DNA from: Tricholomella constricta
Taxonomy: Eukaryota > Basidiomycota > Agaricomycetes > Agaricales > Lyophyllaceae
Assembly: GCA_013368375.1 (NCBI GenBank)
Contig: JAACJP010000001.1
Span: forward strand, 62,001-126,000
Length of the DNA stretch: 64,000 bases
Direction: 5' to 3'
Of the stretch, positions 32,993 to 45,133 are shown piece by piece. The notes under the pieces are model-generated. The model saw only the letters and a program-made list of their open reading frames with translations. It had not been told where the DNA came from and did not search any database. How positions within the stretch are numbered: position 1 is the first letter of the stretch; the number at the start of each line of letters is the position of its first letter. The position numbers and the translations under genes were made by a program.

Positions 32993-35900
32993 ATGCTACC
33001 CAAGGTCGCCACCCATATCCTCCATACAACTACCCGTGCTGCCGCGTCCATCCAGCACCAGACATATACCATCAGAAATGTCCTTCAGTTCCAATCTTCA
33101 CCCGGTCCTTCTTCTACCACTGGTCATCTAGCGCCCTGGAACAATACAGGCAGTTCACACTGGGGAAACAACGGTCCAGGCCCTGGTGGCGCAAAATATC
33201 ACACTGGTAGTCGATACCACAATGCATACGCAGTTCGTCCCATCTCTCCATCTCATCTTCCACTCACACTCACTTACATCCTTCACAGGGTGCCGGACGC
33301 GCCGTTACTCAGGCCAACACCACTCTCTCCTCCAGCGACGGTTCGTTTGGTCAAACTGAAGAGCAGGAGGATACCCCTACCAGACGCCCTGCTATAAATA
33401 CTACTAAGAGGACTCGCATCCGTAGCCACAGTCTATCTATTCCCAACCAGGGACGTAGCGAGCGGGGCGAGAAACTAGGCGTCTTGAAGACTGTCCAACT
33501 TCATACTAGGTCGCGCCACGTTTTTGCACCTCAGAATTCCACATTATCATCCCAACCCTCGGCTGCTCTTGAATCCACCACCCTCGAGTCCAGCCCCCGT
33601 CCGGTTCTCGTCCGTCGCAACTCCACCTCCGCACCCTTGCCCAGCTCCGATACCTTCGACCCGTCCATTCCTGCCCCGTCACCCAAGGTTCTCTCCCGTC
33701 GTAATTCTACCGCTGCATCTAGGCCTCCTTCTGCTGCTGGTGTCAAGTCACCGCCACCGTCCAAGTCTTCTACTGTACCCGACCCATTGGACCCTGCGTC
33801 GCCCCAGACCACGATTCCCCCACAGGTTACATCTAAACAATTGTCCGAAGACACTATACGCCTGAACCTGGCTCGCGACAGCAGTGATCATGCACAAGCA
33901 GCAGAGGCCGTCCGTCACTTCCTCCAGGCAACCAAGAACCCGAGCGTCCGCGAGTTCAACGCTGCTCTCGAAGCCTTGCAAGCCACCCGTCGTCCCGGAG
34001 AACCCTTGCACCTCATCCTCGAAACCTATAATGATATGCTGCGACACTCTCTGCTGCCCAATGCCACCACCTACATCACGCTCATCGATGCACTCACCAA
34101 TCGCGACATTGAGGTTCAAAGGAGCATTCACACTCTCGAAACCAGGCTCAAGCACCGTAAGCTCACCGGACGCAGCGAGCTCGCCACCGACGATGCCGAC
34201 AAGAAGCGCATTGAACTCCTCCGTAGCGAGAACAACTTCCAGTCGGCCATGTCGCTCTTCGAGGCCATCTTGTCCATCAATGGAAACAGGCGGTGTCTGC
34301 CCTACACTTATACAAACCTTCTCCGGTCTTGCGCTGTTCACGGTAGTATCGACGGTGCCATCCACGTCTTTGCCCACATCGAGAAGCGCGCAAGCGACTT
34401 CCGCCCCACCCCCTCGGTTTACGAGTACATGATCCAGGCCTACACCAATGCCGGTCAGCTCAAGGGCGCAGAGGAGGTTTTTACCGAGTACCGTCAGGCT
34501 ATCCAGCGCGCCGAGCTGCATATTAACTGGAGTAAGGACACTGTCGACTCGAACCGTGGTAACCTCGTGATTTGGAACCAGATGATTGAGACCTACTTTC
34601 GCTTTAACATGCCGGACAAGGCCGTGGATCTAGTTGACCAGATGCTGCGCGCTGAGCCCGACACCACTAGCCTCATCGCGGATCCTCCCCCAGTCGGCAC
34701 TTCCACATTTACCACCGTCCTGTCTGGGTTCTGTCAAACCGGCGATGTCGCAACGGCCTTGACCTGGTTCGACCGGCTGCTCCAACAAAATCGAACTAGC
34801 GAGGACCCGTTTGAGACCACAGGCGTTGCGATGAAGCCCGACGCGGTCGCGTGGTCCGTGATGCTTGACGCCCTCGCAGTAAAAGGCATGGTGCATGATC
34901 TCAACCGGCTCTTCGTCATCCGTCTCCAGGACCCCCCGAAGCGCATCAGGAACACCGAACGCATGGTCGTCTTTGCTGCGAACATGGCGAACTTGGATAA
35001 TATGAACGAGGAGCAGCTCAGCTGGGCGCTGGACTTTTTACGTGGTCACGTCATGGCTACTAGCTTCATCTCGGGCGCCGAGCGCGTGTCCTTGGCGAAG
35101 GAGATCATCGATGCCCTGCTCCAACGCAAGATGTACGAGCGCGCTGTCACGGTCCTCTCCGAGTACATTGCATCTTGGATGGACAAAATTTCCGAATACG
35201 ATACTAACGGCATGGCCCTCGTCCCCGCGATCCACACCATTCAGTCCCTGCAGCTCGAGTTCACGACAAAGTTGTACGACGCTACACAAGGTAACGTCCC
35301 ATACTCTGTTGTGCTCCAGCTCGCGCGCATTGCGGACAACGTCCGGATCATGCAACAGGAAGAATACATCCCGTTCTTCCTGCAGTCATATGCCACATCA
35401 CGCACAGCAGGTACCCTTCCCATTGAACGAATGACGCAACGCGACTGGGAGCTGCTCACGTATGCTGCCGTGGAAGTCCAAGCCGCCGCTTCGTCTGACC
35501 GTCCGTTGCACACCACAGTCCCTGAATATGCCTTCGAGGGCCTCGTCTCGCTTCTTGGTGACCTCTCCAAGTACAACGTCGCATTCAACGAGCTGAACCC
35601 CCTGCTCATTCGGCGCACCGTGGATCTTGTTGTCCAGCAGTGCGGGCGGGAAGAGACCAAACAGCTGTTCCAAACCCTCGGCCCAGCCTTCCAGAGTGTG
35701 CTCACGGACCCCAACCAACCGGCCTTTGCGCTCCAGCAGGCAATCGAAGAGTCCGCTTCCGAGGCCAGCCAAGATTCCGGCTACGCATCCGCCGAGTTCA
35801 ATTCCGAGTCCAAGCTGCGCATCGACCCGTACCTTACCAAGACCATCCACGCTGAGTTCAAAGCCCTGCACAACCCCGGCTTCTGCGCGCTCTCCGCCTT

Positions 35901-37453
35901 TGCCAAGTTCCGCGGCGGGGTCGAGAACGGCAGGGCACCCTCGCCCGGCACCATCGGGCTGCTCATCCAGGGGCTCGGGCGCGCCAGCCGCATGGAGGAG
36001 GTGCATTACGCGTACACAGTCGCGCAGTCGGTGCTGGCGTCGCTGGAGATGAACAAGGGGTGGCAGGCGGACGCGTGGTTCATGATCGAGGATAGCATGA
36101 TTATCGCGCTCGCTCATCACGGGGACGTCGAAGGCGCACACGTGCATCGTATGCGGATTCTCAAGCAGGGCGGGTCGCCGACGGCGGACGCGTACGGCGC
36201 GCTCATCTACCATGTCAAGGACACGACGGACGACACTTCGAATGCGATGGCCTTGTTCCAGGAGTCGCAGCAGCAGCGCGTGGTGCCGAACCAGTACCTG
36301 TATAACAACATCATCTCGAAGCTTGCCAAGGCCCGCAAGGCGGATTACGCGCTCGAGCTGTTCCAGCAGATGAAGGCCACCCACGTCGCACCGTCGTCGG
36401 TCACATATGGAGCGGTTATTGGTGCCTGCGCCCGGGTTGGCGACGTTCATTCTGCGGAGATGCTGTTCAGCGAGATGGTCCAAGCAAGAAACTTCAAGCC
36501 TCGTATCCCGCCGTACAACACCATGATGCAGATGTACACCACCACCAAGCCGGACAGGGAGCGTGCGCTGCACTTTTACAATGAGCTTCGCAACGCTAAC
36601 ATCCCCCCAACTGCTTACACATACAAAGTACGTCGTCGCCCTCTTGTTCCTCTGAGGTCTAGCACTGACTAGTCCTGACAACAGCTTCTCATGGACGCAT
36701 ACGGTGCAATCGAGCCGGTTGATGTTGAATCGATGGAGCAGGTTTTCAAGGCCCTTCAGGAGGACAGGACTGTCAAGATCCAGGGCAATCACTTCGCCTC
36801 TCTTATCAATGCGTACGGGTGCGTCAAGAAGGATCTCGACAAGGCCATCGAAGTTTTCAACTCCATATCCACATTCCCCGGGGCCCAGCCCGTCGACTCT
36901 CTCGTCTTTGAAGCGATGATCAACGCCCTCGTCGCGCACCGCCGGACCGACCTCATCCCTGAGTACATTGCGAAGATGGATGTCGCCGGCGTGAAAATGA
37001 CGGCGTACATCTCAAACTTCTTGATCAAGGGCTATGCAATGGTCGGCGATATTGAGCATGCGCGAAGCATATTCGAGTCGTTGGAGGACCCGTCCGAGGG
37101 CATGGCTGCACCGAACAACCATGCGCCGCATGAACCCTCGAGTGTACCGGTGGTGGTTGACCAGTCTGCACCTGTCTATCGCGAGGTGAGTAACAATCTG
37201 TTTCTTGGTGAAGAAGTATGGCTTACCCTTATTTTCAGCCCTCGACATGGGAAGCGATGATTCGAGCTGAGCTTGGTTCAGGTAATCGTGAAGGAGCTCT
37301 CGAACTCCTGGAGCGACTCAAAGCGAGGTGAGTTTGTTCCACTCTTGTCTGTCTCTCTCTCTTTACTCATACTCCTCTCCCAGGCAATACCCCGAAGCAG
37401 TATACAACCGAATCAGCGGCATTCTTGTGGACCACTCGCAGGTCCTGCCATGA
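32993..37453 (+). CDS. Large mitochondrial PPR protein, 1412 aa
   Basis: Exons 32993-33232, 33289-36627, 36685-37185, 37239-37327, 37384-37453; all in phase. N-terminus is basic and hydroxylated without acids for the first 30 residues, as in a mitochondrial presequence (MLPKVATHILHTTTRAAASI), then a low-complexity Ser/Pro region. From about residue 210 pentatricopeptide motifs are visible (TYNDMLRHSLLPNATTYITLID, YTNLLRSCAVHGSIDGAIHVF, VYEYMIQAYTNAGQLKGAEEVF, TFTTVLSGFCQTGDVATALTWF, YGAVIGACARVGDVHSAEMLF, YNTMMQMYTTTKPD, and more in exon 3). Such proteins bind organellar RNA. Long fungal PPR proteins of this type include the COX1 factors CYA5/Pet309, a possible but unproven relation. The last two exons are short and the first intron starts GTTCGT. 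Convergent with coilin (262 bp). Confidence 0.85.
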
Positions 37454-37715
37454 TCGTTCTCTTGCTCTGTATACGCATCGTTATCCTTACCCTCGCACGA
37501 GTCTGACACTCATCAACACTGGCATTTCATCATCAGTATGTATCATACCTATCTATTCCATCCATGTGTATAATTATTAGATTTTACGACATATACGTTT
37601 GCCCAAAAGTACATACTACCCAGTAGTACTACCACCCCTCACCTTCCTTTCTGACGCCTCAATATATACACAAGTAATACGAAAGCTGAAGCAATCGGAT
37701 GACATTAAAAATGAT
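37454..37715. other. Convergent spacer, PPR gene / coilin
   Basis: 262 bp between the two stops; AT-richer than flanks, no further gene. Confidence 0.4.
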
Positions 37716-39708
37716 TCATAACTTTACAATCTTCCACTGAGAGCTCAAGATATCGTTCCAAGTGTGCTCCTCCTCTTCCATCTCTTCATCGCCTTCAACG
37801 ATACCTGTAAGCCGGGATGACAGCGATGGGTTCGAACCACCGGGCCGGGAAAACTGCTTGATGATGAACCGCCGTTCGTTATTTGGGTCTGGTATGCGGA
37901 CGACCAACGCAATCGAAAGTAGCACCTCTGGCGAGAAAGTGAGAGGGTTGAGAGCAAGGCCCTAGGAGACTAAGTTTAAAGAGAATGACAGCTTTCCTTG
38001 AAGACGTACCTTCCACCCAACCATAGTCCCAACTGTCAACTGTCCCATATTCGTCACATCCAGAAAACTCCCCCAACCCTTCTCTGCACAGTCCCAGTTC
38101 ACAGCACTTGCTTCCATAACAGGGCCTTCAGAATAGTCCAGCTGAACGTCCCCCTCTGTCTGCGCATAAGGAACGATGGTATCATAGAAGTCCTCGCTGC
38201 CCCTTTCCTCTTGCACGTCTTCCCTCTGCTTCTGCTTTCTTTTCTTTTTGCGCGGTCCGGCGTCCCACATTCCCTCCTCCACATCCACGCTAGTCACAAA
38301 CATCCGCGGCGGCAGCTCCCCATGCTCTTGCTTCTCCGATGGTGGAACAAGCCTCGGTGGCACAGGTGCAGCGACCTCGACAGGCAACTCTGCCATCAAC
38401 GCTTCCCGCTGAGACGATGACGTCAAGGCTCTAGACCCATTAGCAACACTGGCGCTCGGATTATCATCAAAGACAATTTTGCGCGGGAGAGGCACTGCCA
38501 TGGATTGCTTGAAACCCTTACGCTTGTTCTTGTTACGCAGCGCCGCCATCATAATGATATCCCCGCCCTCGTTCATTGTCGAAATTCCTTGAGGATGCTC
38601 AGCTGAAGTCTCCATGTCCATGTCCATGTCCACATCGTCCAAATCCATCCGTGTTCCAGGAGTCAGCTCCCCTCCCCCGGCGTTAGAACCGAATGCATTA
38701 TTCAATGCGGTCGCGACGTCTCCAGCCGGGCCTTCGCGAGCCCTTCTGGACTTTACTCGCTTGGGGCCGAGAGGAACCACGTTGGTCTCGGAGCTGTTCT
38801 TGGGTGGCGCAGGCGCGGGATCTGCAGACTGAGACTGTAGCTGCTTATCGTGCGCTTTCTTGAGGCGTCGCCGATGATTTCGGCTGTGCGTTTGTGGTTT
38901 GCCGTGACCAGGTGGGACAGTAGGCCGACTACGCAGCAAATTTCAGATGCTTGTGCGTTAGGTTGAAAAGGGTTTAGCTTACAAAGGTTGTGATTGGGGC
39001 GCCAGTATTTGAGGCTTGGGCGGCTTAATCTTCGAGGGTTCTGGGGGTTGAGGAAGAGAAGGGCTAGGGGATAACGATGGAGAATAAGAAGACGAGGACA
39101 GTGACGATGAAGGGGAGGAGGACGAGGAAGACGAAGATGATGACGAAGATGAAGATGAGGACGAGGAAGAGGATGAGGACGAGGAAGAAGATGAGGACGA
39201 AGAAGAAGATGAGGACGAGGAAGAGGATTCGCTTGACGAGTCTGAATCCGACAGTAGTCTCTTCCCGAGCTTCTTTGAAAGCAATGGGCGCAAGGTAGGC
39301 GATTGGATGGATCGACCAGGAGTAAAGGAAGATAACTCTCGCTTTCGCTTTTTAACGCGTGGGGAACCTACCAAGGAGCGAGTAGAACAAAAGGTCTTTG
39401 ATTTTCGGCGAGGACAGAAACTCACCACCGAGACCCCCTGCGGTATTCATTGGAAGGTCTTGCAAAGTCTTTATGCAGACGAGATCGCCATCTCTTACAA
39501 CATCAAACGGATTATCATCAAGAAGTTCAAAGTCATCGAGCAGAAGCACAAGATGATTTGCCGTCACTCCATGGGCTCTTAAGGGGGGAATTTGTTGACA
39601 GATGGCCTGTTTAAGCAGCAAGATAGTTTTTGGGACATCGTCAGAGTGAGGAGAGTACCAAGCCTTGAGTTCCGGGAGAGGAGCCTTCGTCTGAATGCGC
39701 AGACGCAT
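37716..39708 (-). CDS. Coilin homologue (Cajal-body scaffold), 4 exons
   Basis: Exons 39708-39426, 39367-38983, 38928-38010, 37961-37716; 610 aa. The N-terminal coilin domain is clear: MRLRIQTKAPLPELKAWYS, TILLLKQAICQQIPPLRAHGV, HLVLLLDDFELLDDNPFDVVRDGDLV. A disordered middle follows, opening with a serine run (about 40 Ser, near 39230-39095, encoded by GAA/GAG-type repeats on the plus strand), several basic clusters (KKKRKQKQR) and an RRRLKKAH motif. The C-terminus (VGTMVGWKGLALNPLTFSPEVLLSIALVVRI) fits the atypical tudor-like fold of coilin. In animals and plants coilin organises snRNP and snoRNP maturation in Cajal bodies; yeasts of the Saccharomyces type lack it. Start is the first ATG of the domain; SEC63 lies divergently 282 bp away. 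Confidence 0.85.
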
Positions 39709-39990
39709 CAAGGTCGACGGATAAACGGACGACGACCCCGTTCGGAAAATCTGGGGTCACGAGATCGGCACTTGTCACAATGTCACGCGCTTGTCACGCC
39801 AGGAATCAATTCCGCCAGCTCAGCGAACACGTCGACGAAATTCCTGGCTTGCTTCCGTCCATTTCGCCACCGGGCCTCTGCATTCCTTTTCTTCATCTTG
39901 CCAGTAGGTTCTCCTTCAAAGTCAATAGACAGCGAGGCTACCAGCCCCGACGCCACCTCGACTACTCCGGCCTGTTAAACTACAGCAGCA
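39709..39990. promoter_or_regulatory. Divergent promoter region, coilin / SEC63 (282 bp)
   Basis: Carries both promoters; contains an imperfect direct repeat gtcacaatgtcacgcgcttgtcacgcc (39773-39799, three GTCAC copies) that could be a binding site. Confidence 0.4.
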
Positions 39991-42507
39991 ATGGCGCAAT
40001 ACCACTATGACGAGGCTGGAAACATGGCCGCCTACTTCCTGATCACTTTCCTCGCTCTGGTTCTCGTTCCGACTACGATCATCTTTTTCACGCCGTCTAG
40101 TATGTCCGAAACAAAATTAATTGAAATATATCATCATATTTAACCCTTACAGAAAAATCCGCCGACGGGTGTCAGTGTAAACCATGCATAGAACAGCGCA
40201 ATCGATCCAACTCCTTGCTGAAACCGACTCTCAGCAAAAAGTATACATCCTTGCCTCGAAATATACAATCGTATTGACACCAAACTGCTCAGAACTTATT
40301 TCCTCGTCGCTGGCTGGTCAATACTTGGATTCGTGTGCTACAAGGTCGCCAACGCTACGTTGGACAACAAAATTTACGACCCCTTCGAAATTCTGGGTAT
40401 TCGCGTAGTACGTCCAATTACCTTACCTTACTCTTACGGCAAACCATCTAATCAATGACTTAGGGTACGGCCGAAAAAGAGATTAAATCCCATTACAAGA
40501 AACTTTCCAAGCTATAGTAAGCGTGTCAATCAATTATCTCGTCATCATTACCGAAAGCATTTTGCAGTCACCCTGATAAAGTCAAAGCAACCGCCAATAT
40601 GACCATCGAGGCTATCCAAAATCGTTTCGTGGAAATTACGAAGGCATACAAATCGTATGTATTGCCAGGATTTATGCTCTTGTATATTCTCACTTGCTTT
40701 ATTGCCCAGCCTCACCGACGAGACTATTCGCGAGAACCTGGAAAAATATGGTCATCCCGATGGTCGTCAGGATATTTCTATGGGCATTGCAATTCCGAAA
40801 TGGATCGTCGAGCGAAAGAACAATATCTGGGTTCTTGGGTTCTACGGACTTGTATTCGGCGGCGCCCTGCCCGCCCTTGTGGTATGTATCTACTCCCAGC
40901 TCTCTCTACCTTTCCAACTTTTAATCGCCTTTGCAGGGTCGCTGGTGGTTTGGTAGCCGTCAAAAGACCAAGGACGGTGTGAATGCTCGTTCGGCTGCCG
41001 CCTTCTTCAAATACCTCAAGGAGGAATCGACATTTGAAGAGGTTTTCGCCACATTCGGCAAAGCATATCAATGGGAGCTTCCTGCCCAGAAGGCGAAGCC
41101 AGCGCCCGAACTTGGTGAACTTGAGAGGCAGATTAAAGAGAAGACAGGGTCAAAATGGGAAGAAGTCAAGAGGCTTTGCGGACAGGATGCGCCCCGTCGG
41201 AAGGCGCTCGTTCTCCTGTATGCACATCTGCTTCGGCTTCCTATACGGTCTGCATCCCTGCGGTCAGGTAAGTTACCTATCTATTCTTTCTACAACCGCG
41301 GCACCGCCAACACGCCTCGCAGAACAAACTGAAATTCTCCTGCAAACGCCCCTGCTTCTCAGCGCACTTCTGAATATTTCTACATCACGCAACTGGCTCT
41401 CACCCACTTTGGCTGTCATGAGGCTACATGCCTATATCACGCAAGCTCTTCTCCCCGGTTCTGAACGCCTTCGCTTCGCCCAACTACCTGGTATCAAGAT
41501 CGATGAGGTTTTGACTCTCGCACCAGAAGCCACTGATATGGGTGATTTTGTACACGCCCTGGAAGAGAAACACGACGGACGGGTTGTTGACGTGAAGAAA
41601 GCAATCGAGAAATGGGGCCGTGCTGAGATCGTTGACGCGGCGTTCAAAGGTGAAAGACTTCATACTTTGTCTCGTGGATTTATCCCCTGACTCGTTTTCA
41701 GTGATCGGCGAACGTATCGTCACGCCGTCATCCATTGTCTTCCTGGTCGTCAAGCTAAGGATTTCCCCGCCATCATCGAAGCCCATTGAATCAAAGGAGC
41801 TTACCGTTGATGAGGCGAAGCGACGTATCAAGCTTAACGACGAGAAAGACGAAGACTTTCTAACCAGCCGTAAGGAAGTTGAGGACATTCCCTCTGAAGA
41901 TGATCTGCCTGGTTGGGCACACGCGCCTTACTGGCCTGGGGTCAGTGCTTTTCCTTTGTATGATTAAATATCGGTCTGAACTATTTGCTTTCTTACTTCA
42001 GGAACGCAAGCCCTCTTGGTGGTTGGTCCTCGGGGACGAGAAATCCAACCGTGTCGTCGTTCCTCCAATGAAGATCACTGATATCCCTTTGGCGCGGCCA
42101 GACCACGAACGTGGCTACCGCTCGTACAAGATCCAATTCCAAGCTCCCCAAAACGTCGGCGTCTTCACGTGGAAGGTCCAACTCGTCAGCGACACCTTTA
42201 TCGGTGAGGATTGCTCTTGGGACATTGCGGTACGTGTGTCATCCGTATCTCACAATATCAAATCTAATTCTTGTGGTCACATCAGCTCAAGATTGAAGAT
42301 GCTTCGGCACTGAACGCCGACGATCCTTCAGAAGATGAGATATCCGACCCTGATGAGGACACGATCGCTGGACAAATGGCTGCTATGCGCGGTGGTGCAG
42401 TGAAGAAGTCGACGGCTGGAGAGCAGAGTGATGACGATGACGACGAGAGCAGTACTGACGATGATCAGCACGGTAGTGACAGCAGCAGCGACAGTGATAG
42501 TGATTAA
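39991..42507 (+). CDS. SEC63: ER translocation factor SEC63, 11 exons
   Basis: DnaJ-type membrane protein of the post-translational Sec61/Sec62/Sec63 translocon that recruits BiP. Exons 39991-40099, 40153-40240, 40293-40407, 40464-40516, 40568-40654, 40710-40881, 40937-41267, 41323-41649, 41702-41940, 42002-42229, 42286-42507; 656 aa. Features: N-terminal transmembrane segment (YFLITFLALVLVPTTIIFF), second segment (TYFLVAGWSILGFVCYKVA), J-domain DPFEILGI..YHPDKVK with the HPD motif split by an intron, third segment (NNIWVLGFYGLVFGGALPALV), Sec63/Brl domain, fibronectin-like part (PSWWLVLGDEKSNRVV), and a highly acidic tail (DDDDDESSTDDD) as needed for Sec62 binding. Full family length and order. 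Confidence 0.94.
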
Positions 42508-42605
42508 GGGTGGTTGCCCCGTTATTCGTATTGTACGACATTTGAGAGGAGGATGTTGGATCCGGAAATATGTAATTTATTCCAAGTCCCTCTGCGACCC
42601 ATCAC

Positions 42606-44261
42606 TCAGAGAACCACGATAGCACTCTTCTGCGTGAACTCGTTGGAGGAACGCTCCGCCGGAGTAATGCGCCCTCCATCAGTATACACCTCTGTCTTCA
42701 CATGTATGCTGTTAAGGCTGAAGCTCGAGGTAGGTGCAGTCGAATTTGACACGGCAACGGGGACCCAAATGTCCGTCTGTTAAGTACTTTTCAGCATGAA
42801 AGGAGAGCCGCTGCACTGGATAATCTTACTTTGCCATTGCTCGAGGTTTCCGAGAAATTCGAAGCAATGCTCACGTTACGAGCAAGCAGAGTATCCAAGA
42901 TGATCTGTAGGATACAGTCAGCATCCGCAGCGCCTATCATATACCACGAAGGAGCGGACATACATTGGAGTAAACAGGACCCATTGGAAGTGCGAATAGG
43001 TTGAACACATTGGTATTGCGGCCAACGGCAAAGCTGATCAAATCAGCCAGCGATAACAAGCAGGCGATAAAGCCTGTCTGGATGGCGCCACGCGCGAGGC
43101 GGTGGAACGTTGTTTGTGTTCCCATGAAAGAGGGTTTGCAGGTATACAGAGCATAGCCCAGGCAGCCTGGTGGCAAGCGGACAATGAGTACAGTGTGTGA
43201 AGAATTTGCAGGACTTATCATACCAGCGATGAGGGCATCAAGGAGCGTTTGTACGATTAACCAGGCTTCGACTAGGGCGTGATATAATGGGCTACCTGTG
43301 CCTCCCACGCTGGAAGCAGAAATATGAGAAAGCGGGCCAATCCTCGACCATGATCGGACAGTGGCACACACATCTCGTTCATAGACACGGATTTCTTGAT
43401 CCCCACGATGCCGGCACTCAATGCGACAGCAAAGACACCAAGGGCCAATGCCCCGTTTACGCCGTGAGCAATCTGATTCTTGGTTAAGCGGAAAAACCTG
43501 CGCGGCGATATATCAGTTGTCTCCAGAACGATTTTCAAAAAGAATTGAATGGACCTATATCCTAAGAACAGATGTGCGACGAGGCCTGAGACTGCAGTGC
43601 ATATCGGAGTTATAGAATTGACCCAGAAACCAGCTGCACGAGGTGGATCGTAGATTAGTATCTATATCATTGTAAATAAAGGACGAACGCACCTCCCAAC
43701 ACGTCAGGATTGACGTAATTTGTGACACTGGTAGAAAAAAGACCATTCCTAAGATATTTTAATGCCTGAGCGGGGAGCACATGAGTCTACCAGTAGCTCC
43801 ATGCCAAATAGATGGCGCTGCAACATGCTGTAAGTAGGTCGACCTAAAAAATTGAGTGGGAAATTTATTCACATGGCACAATGGAAGGTATCTGTCAAGA
43901 ACAAAAGACCGACGATTCCTCTAGCGTCCAGATCAAAACATCGTTCGTGAAGAAGGTAATGAACGAACTTGATCCAAGGGGGATCGTCAAGCCCTTCAAC
44001 ACTGTGAGTATCGATTGGTGAAATAGCCAGAGAACTTCTTGACTCACTGGTATTTTGATATGCTGCATATTGGAACATCACGATTCCATAGAGATATGTG
44101 TTAACTGAGCAAGGGGAGGATATGTCAAAAGACAGAGAAGGAGGCAAGACGGGTCTTACAAAATATGCCAAGGAGCAGAGGGCCTAAAATGGGCGTGTAA
44201 GGCTGCAAAACTCGACAGCCCGGCGCGCTAACGTACCAATCATCCTGTCGAATTCGCCCAT
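42606..44261 (-). CDS. DUF6534-type multi-pass membrane protein, 13 exons
   Basis: Exons 44261-44237, 44183-44160, 44104-44048, 43993-43969, 43920-43880, 43827-43791, 43748-43693, 43633-43555, 43497-43349, 43295-43224, 43166-42964, 42904-42830, 42776-42606 join in phase to 337 aa. The protein has about seven hydrophobic segments and the hallmarks of this basidiomycete family: GPLLLGIFFNTYLYGIVMFQ, LDDPPWIK, LTDTFHSCCSAIYL, VTNYVNPDVLG, RFFRLTKNQ, and a C-terminal block with ALPMGPVYSNIILDTLLARN. Function is unknown; these proteins are greatly expanded in mushrooms and may sit in the plasma membrane. Exons average only 78 nt. Several small exons rely on single splice choices, so individual joints could be off. 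Confidence 0.75.
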
Positions 44262-45133
44262 AGTGAAAGAAAGAACGTGGGGAGTGAATGGATGAACTTT
44301 CGGGTGGCTCAGCTAAATACTGAACGCCTGGTGACGGTCGACAAGGGTCACGGCCACAGCTGTTCACACACTCGATCAGCGGTCGCCGGCTACGTAGGAA
44401 TAACAACTTTACCTCACAATATTCAGGGTTGTATGTAGTCGTTCCTGAGTACTTCCGGGCAGGGATAAATTCGATAGAATGCCAAAACATATCGCTCAGC
44501 CTTCATCAAACTCTGGAACCAAAAAGGCATCGATTATTCCTGATATGGTCTAGTGGTCATAGACGAAATCAACCTTTCCCAGCCTGGGGAGAAAAATGTA
44601 AAAACAGTGAGCAATTGTGTACATGAGCCAGTGAACACACACCTTTATATATTGCACGCATTGCCAGAGACAAGATCCGACTTCGCCCCACCCTACCAGT
44701 GCATGGAGACCTACTTGAACTCCTCCGTCAGATTCAGTGGAGTACCATGTAACGGAACTATTTCTCGGTAATCATCGATCATCTCCAGGCCTGCCGCACA
44801 ATTGGACAGAAACAGCCACTTGAATGTTCACCTTGACCGACCATTGCCGCCGTTTGTTGCGTCAATCGAATACCTAGCCTGACAGTGCCTAGCTCTCAAA
44901 CACCTAGCATTGGTCGCCCTTCGAGTCAAGTGACGATGACCCCCGTCAGAAAAGAATATTTATTGTTAATAGTACTTTGTATCATTTAGCGGTGACACGG
45001 ACGTCAGCACACACGCCGCTTTCGATCACATTGCACATGGTTGACCCCCAATTTTGCATTATGGCTTATCATACCATCGCGTGTTCCGCCCTTGTTCAGA
45101 CCAGGTTTCACCCTCGCCTCACCTCCAACCATC
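44262..45133. other. Intergenic, nothing recognised
   Basis: A segment at 44537-44560 (tatggtctagtggtcatag) resembles a tRNA A box but has no B box; no gene called. Confidence 0.4.

Noticed and set aside
33748..34521. 257-codon minus-strand open frame
   Set aside because: Antisense to the same PPR exon; no family resemblance.
35398..36939. 513-codon open frame on the minus strand
   Set aside because: It lies antisense to the PPR gene exon 2 and 3, crosses its intron, and has the Arg/Leu/Val-rich composition of a GC-biased shadow frame.
39077..39298. Lys/Arg/Thr/Met-rich plus-strand frame
   Set aside because: Shadow of the coilin serine run on the opposite strand.
44530..44600. tRNA-like A box (tggtctagtggtca)
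   Set aside because: No matching B box (GGTTCRANYCC) and no cloverleaf with a paired acceptor stem; probably chance or a tRNA scrap.
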